A DNA stretch of 64,000 nt from NCBI RefSeq assembly GCF_022637395.1, contig NZ_CP093337.1:1348001-1412000 (forward strand). Reading direction: 5' to 3'. The notes below the pieces were generated by a model. The model was not told the origin of the DNA and did not search any database. It worked only from the letters and a program-made list of their open reading frames with translations. Made by a program: the position numbers and the translations under genes. The DNA comes from Shinella sp. H4-D48. GTDB lineage: Bacteria > Pseudomonadota > Alphaproteobacteria > Rhizobiales > Rhizobiaceae. The first letter of the stretch is position 1, and each line of letters opens with the position of its first letter. This document shows positions 50,583-58,896 of the stretch, in pieces.

Positions 50583-50824
50583 TCGGCCTCCTCGATTCGC
50601 TCAAGATCGGCGCCGGGGCGATCCTCGGCGCCGCCCTCTTCGCCGCTCCTGCCTATCTGTACGGCGTTCGGGCCGGAAAGACTGCGGCTGCTACCGCCGC
50701 TCTCGAAAAGACCGTCGAAATCCTCCGCGAAAGGAAGCTGACCGATGAAATGGTATCGGGCATGTCCGATGATGATCTGTGCCGCGCTCTTGGCGGGGTG
50801 CTCAACGACGGTCGCTGTGAATAG
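50579..50824 (+). CDS. Inner-membrane spanin-like protein (Rz-like)
   Basis: The 81-residue protein has an N-terminal membrane anchor (IGAGAILGAALFAAPAYLYGV) then a charged helix (AALEKTVEILRERKLTDEM). The o-spanin gene is embedded at its 3' end in another frame, the classic Rz/Rz1 arrangement. It is shorter than lambda Rz. Confidence 0.7.
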   Translation: MIGLLDSLKIGAGAILGAALFAAPAYLYGVRAGKTAAATAALEKTVEILRERKLTDEMVSGMSDDDLCRALGGVLNDGRCE

Positions 50825-50951
50825 CTGCGACGTTCTCAGGAAGCCGCCGACGCTGAAGAGCGAGACGAGAGCCGTGATCTTTGAGGATCGTCCCGTCGCG
50901 CAATGGGTGGCTTCGATCAATGCAGATGGCAAGCGGGCAGGGTGCTGGTAG
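50745..50951 (+). CDS. Outer-membrane lipoprotein spanin-like (Rz1-like)
   Basis: The 68-residue protein has a lipobox ALLAGCSTT with the modified Cys at about residue 19. The mature peptide is about 50 residues (CDVLRKPPTLKSETRAVIF). It overlaps the i-spanin by 80 bp in the +1 frame. Together they would fuse inner and outer membranes at the last step of lysis. Confidence 0.78.
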   Translation: MKWYRACPMMICAALLAGCSTTVAVNSCDVLRKPPTLKSETRAVIFEDRPVAQWVASINADGKRAGCW

Positions 50952-50953
50952 AC

Positions 50954-51298
50954 ATGGCGGCGGATGACGGAACGATGCAGCGCGAAATCGGAATGCTCAC
51001 TGCCAAGGTGGACATGATCCTCGAGACGATGCGACGGTCAGAAGAGAAATCCGATGTCAGCCGTGCCTCGATGCATCGGCGGATGGATGACCAGGCCGAC
51101 CGCATGGGAAAGGTTGAATCCACCGTCAACGGCGTTCAGGAAGATGTGAAGGAGATGAAGCCGGTCGTGGAGGAAATCCAGATGTGGCGGCAGCGCGGGA
51201 TAGGGGCCCTCGCCATCGTTGGGATAGGAGCCTCGGCGCTCACCTTCATCGTGACGAAATTCGGCTCATCGCTGATGGCCTGGGTAGGGGCACGCTAG
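50954..51298 (+). CDS. DUF1515 family protein
   Basis: The 114-residue protein (MAADDGTMQREIGMLTAKV) is a coiled coil (HRRMDDQADRMGKVESTVNGVQEDV) ending in one membrane segment (IGALAIVGIGASALTFIVTKF). This fits DUF1515, typical of Rhizobiales phages, always near lysis genes. It is the last phage gene before attR. Confidence 0.8.
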   Translation: MAADDGTMQREIGMLTAKVDMILETMRRSEEKSDVSRASMHRRMDDQADRMGKVESTVNGVQEDVKEMKPVVEEIQMWRQRGIGALAIVGIGASALTFIVTKFGSSLMAWVGAR

Positions 51299-51389
51299 TG
51301 CAAGGCCTCTTGCGCGGGCACTCCGAAGGCCATATCTTGGTTTGGAGATTGCCCGTAACCCATTGATTCAGAGGACGCCAAATCAGATT

Positions 51390-51400
51390 CGGTTTGAAGT
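51390..51400. repeat. Candidate integrase arm site, right end
   Basis: CGGTTTGAAGT at 51390-51400 is identical to the element at 2180-2190 on the left and lies 30 bp inside attR. Such arm repeats are where a lambda-type integrase binds with its N-terminal domain. The function is inferred. Confidence 0.38.
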
Positions 51401-51430
51401 TTGGCTAAGGCAAATCAATAAAGGTCACGA

Positions 51431-51480
51431 GACTCTTAATCAGCGGGTCCACGGTTCGAGCCCGTGATCACCCACCAAAT
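51431..51480. repeat. attR, 50-bp core repeat
   Basis: This copy is identical over 50 bp to attL (2077-2126). It carries only the 3' part of tRNA-Lys (from the anticodon stem), so no tRNA is made here. It marks the right end of the prophage. Confidence 0.95.
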
Positions 51481-51534
51481 TCAATTACTTAGCGCATTTC
51501 TACCAACGCGCTTCCTTTTAAAATGAACAAGTCC

Positions 51535-51555
51535 AAGGCGCCTTAGGGCGCCTTT
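51535..51555 (+). terminator. Rho-independent terminator, probably native to tRNA-Lys
   Basis: AAGGCGCC (51535-51542), loop TTAG, GGCGCCTT (51547-51554) and a further T. It lies 55 bp after attR, so it would have ended the tRNA transcript before integration. It now stops transcription leaving the prophage. Confidence 0.7.
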
Positions 51556-51806
51556 GTCGTTTATGCTCTTGACTACCTGGCGGGTGGGGAGACGGACGCG
51601 TCGTGGCTGTCAAATCTGTTTCAAAAGCCGTGACAGATGTGTGCCTGAAAAGGACGGAACCTCGCGCCGGATTCCGCGCTGGTCGTCGAATTTACCATGC
51701 TACCTGGCATTTCCCGTTGGTTGTGTAATTTCACTTGCCTGAAACGGGAAGGCGAACAATCTGACGTTCTGGCCATTGCGGCGCTGAACAATCAGGATTG
51801 TGTTTT
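51556..51806. other. Non-coding stretch before the acyltransferase gene
   Basis: I see no supported gene here. One 62-codon frame (51554-51742) has no ribosome-binding site and an atypical composition. The promoter of the acyltransferase gene must lie here but is not obvious. Confidence 0.5.
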
Positions 51807-52862
51807 ATGTCGAACGAGCTTCGTTCTATTCAGTATCTGCGAGCCGTTGCCGCGCTGATGGTCGTGATCGTTCACTATCAGGCACCGTTGATCCGCCTTG
51901 GTTATCACGGATGGTCGCCGCAGGTTTTCGGCTCGGGCGTGGACATCTTTTTTGTCATTTCCGGCGTGGTGATGTGGCTTTCGACGGTGGACAGGGATCT
52001 GACGCCGGGCGATTTTCTGCTAAAGCGAGCGGTGCGCATCGTGCCGATGTACATCCTGATCACGCTGTTCATCGCGACCATCATGTTCGCGTTTCCCTGG
52101 GCGGTGAACAACGGGCACTTCGATGGACCGCACCTTGCAGCGTCGCTGCTGTTCATTCCGTGGGAACATCCCGATCTGAGCGGACATCTCTACCCGGTCT
52201 TCGTGCCTGGCTGGACGATCAATGCGGAGATGTTTTTCTACCTGCTGTTCAGCGTCGCGCTCTTGTTTGCGGTGCGCCTGCGGATCCTAGCGGTTGCCGT
52301 TGTCTTCGGGGTGCTGGTCCTCGCAGGAGCGATCCTGCGGCCGACCGGGCCCTTGTCGTTCTACACGGAGCCCTATCTGCTTGAGTTCCTGTTCGGCCTG
52401 GTGATCGCGGCAGGCTACAGGACTACAGGGCGGATCGGCATCCTGCCCTCGGCACTGCTGGTTGCCGGTGGCCTTGCAGGGCTGGTGCTTTCAGCCGCAT
52501 TCGAGCCTTATGTCCAGGATGTCGATCGCACCGTCATCTGGGGTATTCCCGCCGCCATGATCGTTTGCGGCAGCATGTATCTTGAGCGCGCGGGTGCCCT
52601 GCGTCACAGCCGGATCATGCATTTTCTCGGGAACGCCTCCTATTCGATCTACATGACCCACACGATCGTGCTGTCCGCCTGTGGTTTCGTGCTGTCGCGC
52701 ATCCCGCTCTCGCCGATTGCTCAGCAACTAATCTATCGTCCGTTCGCCATGGCTGCGGTGGTGACGGCGGGCTGTCTGACCTACGTTCTGGTCGAAAAGC
52801 CAATGACGAAGGGGCTTCGTGCACTGACTGGCCGCAGGCAGAGAAGGCAGCAGATCGCCTAG
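51807..52862 (+). CDS. Acyltransferase family 3 membrane protein
   Basis: The 351-residue protein has the acyltransferase-3 signature SIQYLRAVAALMVVIVHYQAP and GSGVDIFFVISGVVMW, with about ten membrane segments and MTHTIVLSACGFVL near the end. These inner-membrane enzymes acetylate or acylate exported sugars (OafA/ExoZ type). The substrate is unknown. The start at 51807 is the first ATG consistent with the family N-terminus. Confidence 0.9.
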   Translation: MSNELRSIQYLRAVAALMVVIVHYQAPLIRLGYHGWSPQVFGSGVDIFFVISGVVMWLSTVDRDLTPGDFLLKRAVRIVPMYILITLFIATIMFAFPWAVNNGHFDGPHLAASLLFIPWEHPDLSGHLYPVFVPGWTINAEMFFYLLFSVALLFAVRLRILAVAVVFGVLVLAGAILRPTGPLSFYTEPYLLEFLFGLVIAAGYRTTGRIGILPSALLVAGGLAGLVLSAAFEPYVQDVDRTVIWGIPAAMIVCGSMYLERAGALRHSRIMHFLGNASYSIYMTHTIVLSACGFVLSRIPLSPIAQQLIYRPFAMAAVVTAGCLTYVLVEKPMTKGLRALTGRRQRRQQIA

Positions 52863-52947
52863 CGCTATCGTGCCGAAGACCGGTAACGCTCTTGCCTCGC
52901 AGGGCTTATTCACCATATTGCCTCCTCAACCGAATGGAGGATCTGGC

Positions 52948-53499
52948 ATGAATGATATCCGGCGACCGGAAGAGGTGGTTTCGTACTGGTGCGATACGCT
53001 GACGGCCGAGAACTGGTGGAACTCGACGCCGGAACTCGATGCATGGGTCCACGAGCAATTCGCCGCGACGCATCTGGCGTTGTCGCGGGGCGTCGGGCCT
53101 GAATGGCGTGCGAGCGCCGAGGCACGGCTGGCCGCCATCATCGTGCTCGACCAGTTCCCGCGCAACATGTACCGCGCATCGCCTATGGCCTTCGCGACCG
53201 ACTGGCTGGCGCTCAGGGAAGCGCAGCTGGCCCTTGAGGCCGGGGCGGACCAGGCAGTCGATTACGGGCGCCGCCACTTCTTCTACATGCCGTTCGAACA
53301 TTCCGAAGCGCTGGCCGACCAGGATCGCTCAGTGCAGCTGTTCGAGGCGCATGGCGATGCGATGTATCTCGACTACGCCATCCGCCATCGCGACGTCATC
53401 GCCGAGTTCGGCCGCTTTCCCCATCGCAACGCCTATCTCGGTCGTGCCTCGACGCCGCAGGAGGAAATCTATCTCGCCCAGCCGGATGCGGGTTTCTAG
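52948..53499 (+). CDS. DUF924 family protein
   Basis: The 183-residue protein has VVSYWCDTLTAENWW, AIIVLDQFPRNMYR and FFYMPFEHSEALADQDRSVQLF, the landmarks of the TPR-like DUF924 family (about 180-200 residues). GGAGG precedes the ATG at 52948. Biochemical function is unknown. Confidence 0.9.
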   Translation: MNDIRRPEEVVSYWCDTLTAENWWNSTPELDAWVHEQFAATHLALSRGVGPEWRASAEARLAAIIVLDQFPRNMYRASPMAFATDWLALREAQLALEAGADQAVDYGRRHFFYMPFEHSEALADQDRSVQLFEAHGDAMYLDYAIRHRDVIAEFGRFPHRNAYLGRASTPQEEIYLAQPDAGF

Positions 53500-53601
53500 A
53501 CGCCGGGGCATGCCCATTTAAAATGGCCGCATTCATGGCTAGAAGGGTGTTCGTTCGCGCGCCTGCGAAGTCGCCTGTTTCCGTTCAGTGAGGATGGCCC
53601 G

Positions 53602-56079
53602 TTGCCGATCTCCCGTCTTCTGTCCGTTCTTCTTGCGGTTTTCGTGCTGGCCGTTTCCCCGGCCGGTGCTCAGACGGCCCCGGCGGTCGCGACGGATGTG
53701 GGCACGCAGCTGGATCAGGCGAATGACAGCCTCAACACCGCCGGCAAGCAGCTCGACGATATTCGCAAGCAGGTGGACGCCTACCAGGCCGACGATAACC
53801 GCCTTGTCGACCTGAAGGTCGAGGCGGAGACGCTCAACCGTTCGATTCTGGCGATCTCGGTGGCGCTGCGTCCGCGGCTCGACGCCATCAAGGCCCGGCA
53901 GACGGAACTCGGCGACCCGCCTGCGGAAGGCGAGCCGGCTGAAGCGGGGGTCGTGGTCGATGAGCGCAAGAAGCTCTCGGCCGAACGCAACCAGATCAAC
54001 GCGATGACGGGGGAGGCCGAAAATCTCTCCATCGAGGCGACGAAGCTTTCCAACCGGATTACCGAAATCCGGCGGCAGCTGTTCAGCGAAGCGCTGCTGA
54101 AGCGCACGGAAATCACCCCCGAGCTTTTCAGCGATGCGGCCACCGCCATCGATGCGGAAGCACGCACGTTGCAGCGAACGGTAACGGCCTGGCTCCAGTT
54201 CGTGTGGAAGTTCAAGCGTTTGCAGCTGCTCGCCGCAGTGTCTCTCTCGCTGATGGCGGCCCTTGTGCTGCTCACGGGCAGTTACCGGCTGTTTTCGCCC
54301 TACATTACGCGCGTCGCCCAGCAGGAGAAGCCGCACTACATCACGCGGCTTTCCGTGGCCTTCTGGTCCACGGTCCTTCCAACGGCCGCCGCCGGCGCTT
54401 TCGCCGGCACCAGCTATTTCTTCCTGGATGCGTTCAAGGTCCTTCGCCCTGATACCGCTCCGATGCTTGCCGTGGCGCTCGCCGTCATGGTCGCGATCTT
54501 TTTCGTGGCCCAGCTTGCCAATGCCGTGCTGTCGCCCGGCGACGGGAACTGGCGACTGGTGCGTGTTTCCGATCACGGCGCGCGTCTTCTCTGGCTGCTG
54601 ATCTTCAGCATGGCCATTGTCAACGGTGCCGACTACTTCCTGGGCGCGATCAGCGAAACGCTTGGCTCCCCGGTCATCCTGACCGTGGTCAAGAGCTTCT
54701 TCGCCTCCATCATCATCGGCTTACTGCTTCTCGTCACGGCCTTTGTGCAGCCCGTCCTGCGGCGCGGAGAAGCACCGGAGACGCAAGGCCATCAGTGGCC
54801 GCGTTCGGTTTTCGTGCTGCTTGTCCTGACTGGCCTCGGCCTCATCCTGGCATCGCTGCTCGGCTATGTGGGCCTGGCGCGTTTCGTGGCGGCGCAGATC
54901 GTCGTGACGGGCGCGATCATCGTGACGATGTATATCGGCTTTCTCTCCGGCCGCGCCGTATCTGCGACCAATGCCTTTGGTGCGACGGCCGTCGGCAAGC
55001 GGCTGGAGGAGCGCTTCGGGCTTAGTCCGATCGTGCTCGACCAGATCGGGCTGGTATCCGGCTTGAGCATTTACCTGCTGATCATCGTCCTCTTCCTGCC
55101 GATGATTTTCCTGCAGTGGGGCTTCCAGATTGCCGATATCGAGTCCTGGGCCTATCGCATCTTCACGGAAATCCGCATCGGCAGCATCACGATATCGCTG
55201 GTCGGCATTCTTGCCGGTATCGTGCTCTTCGCGGTCGGCTTCGTCGTCACGCGCTGGTTCCAGAAGTGGGTGGACGGCAACGTGCTTGCGCGAAGCCAGG
55301 TGGATGCGGGCGTGCGCAACTCCGTGCGCACCGCGGTTGGCTATGCGGGCGTGGCGCTTGCCGGACTCATCGGCATATCGGCGGCGGGGATCAACCTCTC
55401 CAGTCTCGCGCTCGTCGCCGGTGCCCTCTCGCTCGGTATCGGTTTCGGTCTGCAGAACATCGTGTCGAACTTCGTCTCAGGCCTCATCCTGCTGGCCGAG
55501 CGCCCGTTCAAGGTGGGGGACTGGGTGGTGGCGGGAACGACGGAAGGCTTCGTGCGGCGCATTTCGGTGCGTGCGACGGAGATCGAGACGTTCCAGCGCC
55601 AGACCGTGATCGTTCCCAATTCGGTGCTGATCAACGGTCAGGTCGGCAACTGGACGCATCGCAACAAGCTCGGCCGTATCGATATCGCCCTCAGCGTCCA
55701 CGCCGGCAACGATCCCCGCCAGGTGCAGGAGATCATCGCCGATGTTGTCCGCGGCCAGCAGGGGCTTTTGCGCAACCCCGAGCCGGTGGTCGTCTTCCAG
55801 GCCTTTTCCGCCGCAACGCTGGATTTCGAGGTCCGCGCCTTCCTTGCCGACATCCTCAACGGAACGGCCGTGAAATCCGAGTTGCGTGCCGCCATCCTTG
55901 AGCGCTTCCGCGCCGATGGAATCGCGATGTCCGGGCCCGCAGCCCCCGAGGTGCCGGTCAAGATTTCGCCGGAGGGCGCTCTCCTTCTCTCGACGCTTCT
56001 CGAACAGGCGACGGAAAAGCTGGCGAAGCCGGCTGGAGCGCGCAACCGCAAGCCGGCTCAGGACACGCCCGACGCCTGA
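53602..56079 (+). CDS. MscS-family mechanosensitive channel with DUF3772
   Basis: The 825-residue protein has a signal peptide, a coiled periplasmic DUF3772 region (about residues 30-185), several membrane segments (about 200-590) and the MscS pore and beta domain (LVAGALSLGIGFGLQNIVSNFVSGLILL, ERPFKVGDWVV, VPNSVLINGQVGNWT). It releases solutes on osmotic downshock. I chose the TTG at 53602 because AGGATGG lies upstream and the signal peptide follows directly. Confidence 0.92.
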   Translation: MPISRLLSVLLAVFVLAVSPAGAQTAPAVATDVGTQLDQANDSLNTAGKQLDDIRKQVDAYQADDNRLVDLKVEAETLNRSILAISVALRPRLDAIKARQTELGDPPAEGEPAEAGVVVDERKKLSAERNQINAMTGEAENLSIEATKLSNRITEIRRQLFSEALLKRTEITPELFSDAATAIDAEARTLQRTVTAWLQFVWKFKRLQLLAAVSLSLMAALVLLTGSYRLFSPYITRVAQQEKPHYITRLSVAFWSTVLPTAAAGAFAGTSYFFLDAFKVLRPDTAPMLAVALAVMVAIFFVAQLANAVLSPGDGNWRLVRVSDHGARLLWLLIFSMAIVNGADYFLGAISETLGSPVILTVVKSFFASIIIGLLLLVTAFVQPVLRRGEAPETQGHQWPRSVFVLLVLTGLGLILASLLGYVGLARFVAAQIVVTGAIIVTMYIGFLSGRAVSATNAFGATAVGKRLEERFGLSPIVLDQIGLVSGLSIYLLIIVLFLPMIFLQWGFQIADIESWAYRIFTEIRIGSITISLVGILAGIVLFAVGFVVTRWFQKWVDGNVLARSQVDAGVRNSVRTAVGYAGVALAGLIGISAAGINLSSLALVAGALSLGIGFGLQNIVSNFVSGLILLAERPFKVGDWVVAGTTEGFVRRISVRATEIETFQRQTVIVPNSVLINGQVGNWTHRNKLGRIDIALSVHAGNDPRQVQEIIADVVRGQQGLLRNPEPVVVFQAFSAATLDFEVRAFLADILNGTAVKSELRAAILERFRADGIAMSGPAAPEVPVKISPEGALLLSTLLEQATEKLAKPAGARNRKPAQDTPDA

Positions 56080-56210
56080 TTTGTGGCACATGAATGCCGC
56101 ATTCACGCTGCATTCAGCCGTCCCCGCATAAAACACATGCAAATCCCGCCGGGGAGCGATAGTGTTCTCCAGGGCGTGTGAAGAGGGGCGGCGCGTTGCG
56201 CCGGGCAAAG

Positions 56211-56474
56211 ATGAAGCGAATGATCATGATGCTGCTCGTGTCGGCCGCAATGACTGCGCAGGCCGTTGCCGCCTCCGTGACGAACAAGGACGCCGAGACG
56301 CAGGTGCTGGTGGTCGTCGAGGACGGCAGCCGCATGGAGATCGCGCTGGAGCCGGGCGCGACGGAAACGATCTGCCCGGCCGGCTGTTTCGTCACCATGC
56401 CGAACGGCGACCGCATTGCGCTCGGCGGCGGCGAAGAGGTCGAAATCAAGGGCGGCGAGGCGCTGGTCAAATAG
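56211..56474 (+). CDS. Small exported protein
   Basis: The 87-residue protein has a signal peptide (MKRMIMMLLVSAAMTAQAVAA) and a mature part of about 66 residues with TICPAGCFVTMPNGDRIAL, in which two Cys may pair. A GTG start at 56178 would only lengthen the leader. No family is recognised. Confidence 0.75.
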   Translation: MKRMIMMLLVSAAMTAQAVAASVTNKDAETQVLVVVEDGSRMEIALEPGATETICPAGCFVTMPNGDRIALGGGEEVEIKGGEALVK

Positions 56475-56571
56475 ACCGCGACTGTGGTTTCCCACGACGA
56501 TAATTTAACGCTTTCTCAAAGGGATGCATCTACGCCTTAACGTGGGGAAAATCTACGTAAGAAGGCAGATC

Positions 56572-57399
56572 ATGGGGTTCATCGGCATTTCCGGGATGCA
56601 GTATTCCGGCGCGTCTCTCTCGCATCATCGCATCATCGTTGCCGAGGATTCCAACGTCTTCACATCCATGATCTCGAAACGGCTCAAGGAGCTGTTCGAT
56701 ATCGACGTGGAGATCTGCCGCAGCTTCGAGGAACTCGAGCTTGCCTATGACAAGTCCAGCGAGAAGATCACGCTGGCGATCTCCAACATCAACCTTCCGG
56801 GCGCGGAGAATGGCGAGGCGCTGAATTACCTCGTCGACCTCTCCATACCCACCATCGTGTTTACCGGCACCTTCCAGCAGACGACGCGCGACCAGCTTCT
56901 GTCCAAGGAGATCGTCGACTACATCCTGAAGGACAACATCTTCGCGGTGGACATGCTGGCCGAGTCGGTCTGCCGCTTCCTGACCAATCACAATCATCAC
57001 GTGCTGATCGTCGATGACAGCGCAACGGCGCGTGCGCTCCTTTCCACGCGCCTCAAGCGCTACAACTTCCGCGTCAGTGTGGCGGAGAACGGCGCGGCAG
57101 CCCTCGCGCTCCTCAAGGCGAACCCGGACATCGGGCTGATGATCACCGATTACAACATGCCTGACATCGACGGTTTCGAGCTGACGCGGCGAATCCGCAG
57201 CACCATCGGCTCGCATCAGCTGCGCATCATCGGCATCTCGTCATCGACGGACAGGCTGCTTTCCGCGCGGTTTCTCAAGGCCGGCGGCAATGATTTCATC
57301 ATGCGGCCCTTCATCGACGAGGAGTTCTACTGCCGCGTTAACCAGAACCTCGACACGCTTGCGCAGATCAAGAGCGCGCAATTCAAGATGGCCGGCTGA
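56572..57399 (+). CDS. Double-receiver response regulator
   Basis: The 275-residue protein has two REC domains and no output domain. REC1 (about residues 19-135) keeps an acidic pair (VAEDS) but has Asn where the phospho-acceptor Asp belongs (AISNINLP), so it probably cannot be phosphorylated. REC2 (about 143-265) has DD, MITDYNMP with Asp, and Arg in place of the usual Lys (IMRPF). It is paralogous to the N-terminal half of the next gene. A phosphate sink or adaptor role is likely. Confidence 0.86.
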   Translation: MGFIGISGMQYSGASLSHHRIIVAEDSNVFTSMISKRLKELFDIDVEICRSFEELELAYDKSSEKITLAISNINLPGAENGEALNYLVDLSIPTIVFTGTFQQTTRDQLLSKEIVDYILKDNIFAVDMLAESVCRFLTNHNHHVLIVDDSATARALLSTRLKRYNFRVSVAENGAAALALLKANPDIGLMITDYNMPDIDGFELTRRIRSTIGSHQLRIIGISSSTDRLLSARFLKAGGNDFIMRPFIDEEFYCRVNQNLDTLAQIKSAQFKMAG

Positions 57400-57423
57400 G
57401 CCTGCATTTTGCCGGCGGTTTGC

Positions 57424-57438
57424 CTCACGTAACGTGAG
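57424..57438. promoter_or_regulatory. 15-bp palindrome, candidate operator
   Basis: CTCACGTAACGTGAG is a perfect inverted repeat with a single central base, in the 122-bp gap between the two response regulators. There is no T run, so it is more likely a protein-binding site than a terminator. Confidence 0.35.
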
Positions 57439-57521
57439 ATATTTATGGCCGGATTAACGACTTGGTAAAGCGTGTGGGTTGTAATACCCGCAGATGAAAG
57501 TGTCATCGGGGTAGGGGAAGC

Positions 57522-58850
57522 GTGGACGTGGATTCGAATCCGCAGCGAGGACCGGCATTTCTGCGTCATACCGGCCAGAAGGTGCTGCTCGTGGAAGATT
57601 CGCGCATGTTTTCCACGGCCCTCAAGTACCGGCTCGAAAAGGAGCTCGGCCTCGATGTAACCCACTGCTCCAGCATGGCGGCGGTCCGGTCCATCTTCCA
57701 GGGCGATGCGCCGGAATTCGCGCTCGCCGTTCTCGATCTCAACCTTCCTGATGCGCCGAATTGTGAAGCGCTCGACTATGTGATCTCGAAGGGCATCGCC
57801 CCGCTCGTCTTCACCGGCTCGTTCAGCGACGCGACGCGCGACCAGATCCTCGCCAAGAACGTGCTGGACTATGTCGTGAAGGACAATCCGGCGGCGATCC
57901 AGCAGCTCGTTTTGGCGGTCGATCGTATCCTGACCAGCGGCAAGACGCAGGTTCTCGTTGTCGATTCCGATCCGGAAAGTCTGGAGAAGCAGGTCAGCCT
58001 CATCGCCAAGCAGCGTTTCCAGATCATAGCCGTCGAAACGGGCGCCGCCGCGCTGGAGGCGCTTGATACGCATGGCGGTATCGACATGGTGGTCTGCGAC
58101 ATCGCGCTTTCCGACATGAGCGGGTTCGATCTGCTCAGCGAAATCCGCAAGCGCCACGGCGACGATACGGTGCGTGTGGTGGGGCTCGCCCAATCCGAAG
58201 ACCGCATGGTTGCCGCACGTTTCCTACGGGCCGGCGGCGACGAATATATCCAGAAGCCCTTCCTTATCGAGGAATTCAACAGCCGCATCTTCCATGTCGC
58301 GGCGATCCAGAAGCGTGTGCAGTCGCTGCATCGCATCGCCGCGCGCGACTACCTGACCGACATCTATAATCGCCGGTATTTCTTCGAGGCGGGCCCGCGC
58401 CTCGTCGAGCAGGCACTGCGGCGTGGTGAGCTGATGTCGATCGCCATTCTCGACATCGACCATTTCAAGCGCTTGAACGATACCTATGGCCATGAGGTCG
58501 GCGATGTCGTGCTGAAGGCCATCGCGCGGCGTCTGAAACATCGCGTGAGCGACCGGCATCTTCTGGCCCGCCTCGGCGGGGAGGAATTCGGCCTCATCTT
58601 CAATGGCTTGGGACTCGACGAGGCGCTGGACTATTGCGAGCGGCTGCGCCAGGAAATCGCAGCCCAGCCGATTGATGCCGATGGCGAGCCGTTGACGATC
58701 ACCGTCTCTGTCGGCCTTGCGGTCATTTCCGACCGTGAAGCCTTCGACAACTATCTGAATGCTGCCGACCAGTTTCTCTACATGGCCAAGCATGCCGGCC
58801 GTAACCGGGTGTTCTCCGAACTGTCCCTGATGAAGGCGCTGGCAAGCTGA
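57522..58850 (+). CDS. Double-receiver diguanylate cyclase (PleD-like)
   Basis: The 442-residue protein has REC1 (about 18-135; VEDS, AVLDLNLP, VKDN, all intact), REC2 (about 142-262; VVDSD lacks one acidic residue, CDIALSD, IQKPF) and a GGDEF domain with RLGGEEF (about residue 365), the active form that makes cyclic di-GMP from GTP. The layout is that of PleD. At the usual inhibitory RxxD place the sequence reads SDRH, so product feedback may be absent. GTG start after AGGGGAAG. Confidence 0.92.
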   Translation: MDVDSNPQRGPAFLRHTGQKVLLVEDSRMFSTALKYRLEKELGLDVTHCSSMAAVRSIFQGDAPEFALAVLDLNLPDAPNCEALDYVISKGIAPLVFTGSFSDATRDQILAKNVLDYVVKDNPAAIQQLVLAVDRILTSGKTQVLVVDSDPESLEKQVSLIAKQRFQIIAVETGAAALEALDTHGGIDMVVCDIALSDMSGFDLLSEIRKRHGDDTVRVVGLAQSEDRMVAARFLRAGGDEYIQKPFLIEEFNSRIFHVAAIQKRVQSLHRIAARDYLTDIYNRRYFFEAGPRLVEQALRRGELMSIAILDIDHFKRLNDTYGHEVGDVVLKAIARRLKHRVSDRHLLARLGGEEFGLIFNGLGLDEALDYCERLRQEIAAQPIDADGEPLTITVSVGLAVISDREAFDNYLNAADQFLYMAKHAGRNRVFSELSLMKALAS

Positions 58851-58872
58851 TCCCCGCCACAGGGGCGGGGAT
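58850..58872. terminator. Hairpin between convergent genes
   Basis: ATCCCCGCC (58850-58858) and GGCGGGGAT (58864-58872) form a perfect 9-bp stem with a 5-base loop. There is no clear T run on either strand, so it is only a possible bidirectional terminator for the cyclase and the GlxA-type gene. Confidence 0.5.
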
Positions 58873-58896
58873 ATCATGCATTCCAAGAACTTTGGG

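Noticed and set aside
51431-51473. Second tRNA-Lys gene at attR
   Set aside because: Only the 3' part from the anticodon stem is present. The acceptor 5' strand and D arm are missing.
51554-51742. 62-codon frame between attR and the acyltransferase gene
   Set aside because: There is no ribosome-binding site, the composition is unlike neighbours, and it follows a terminator.
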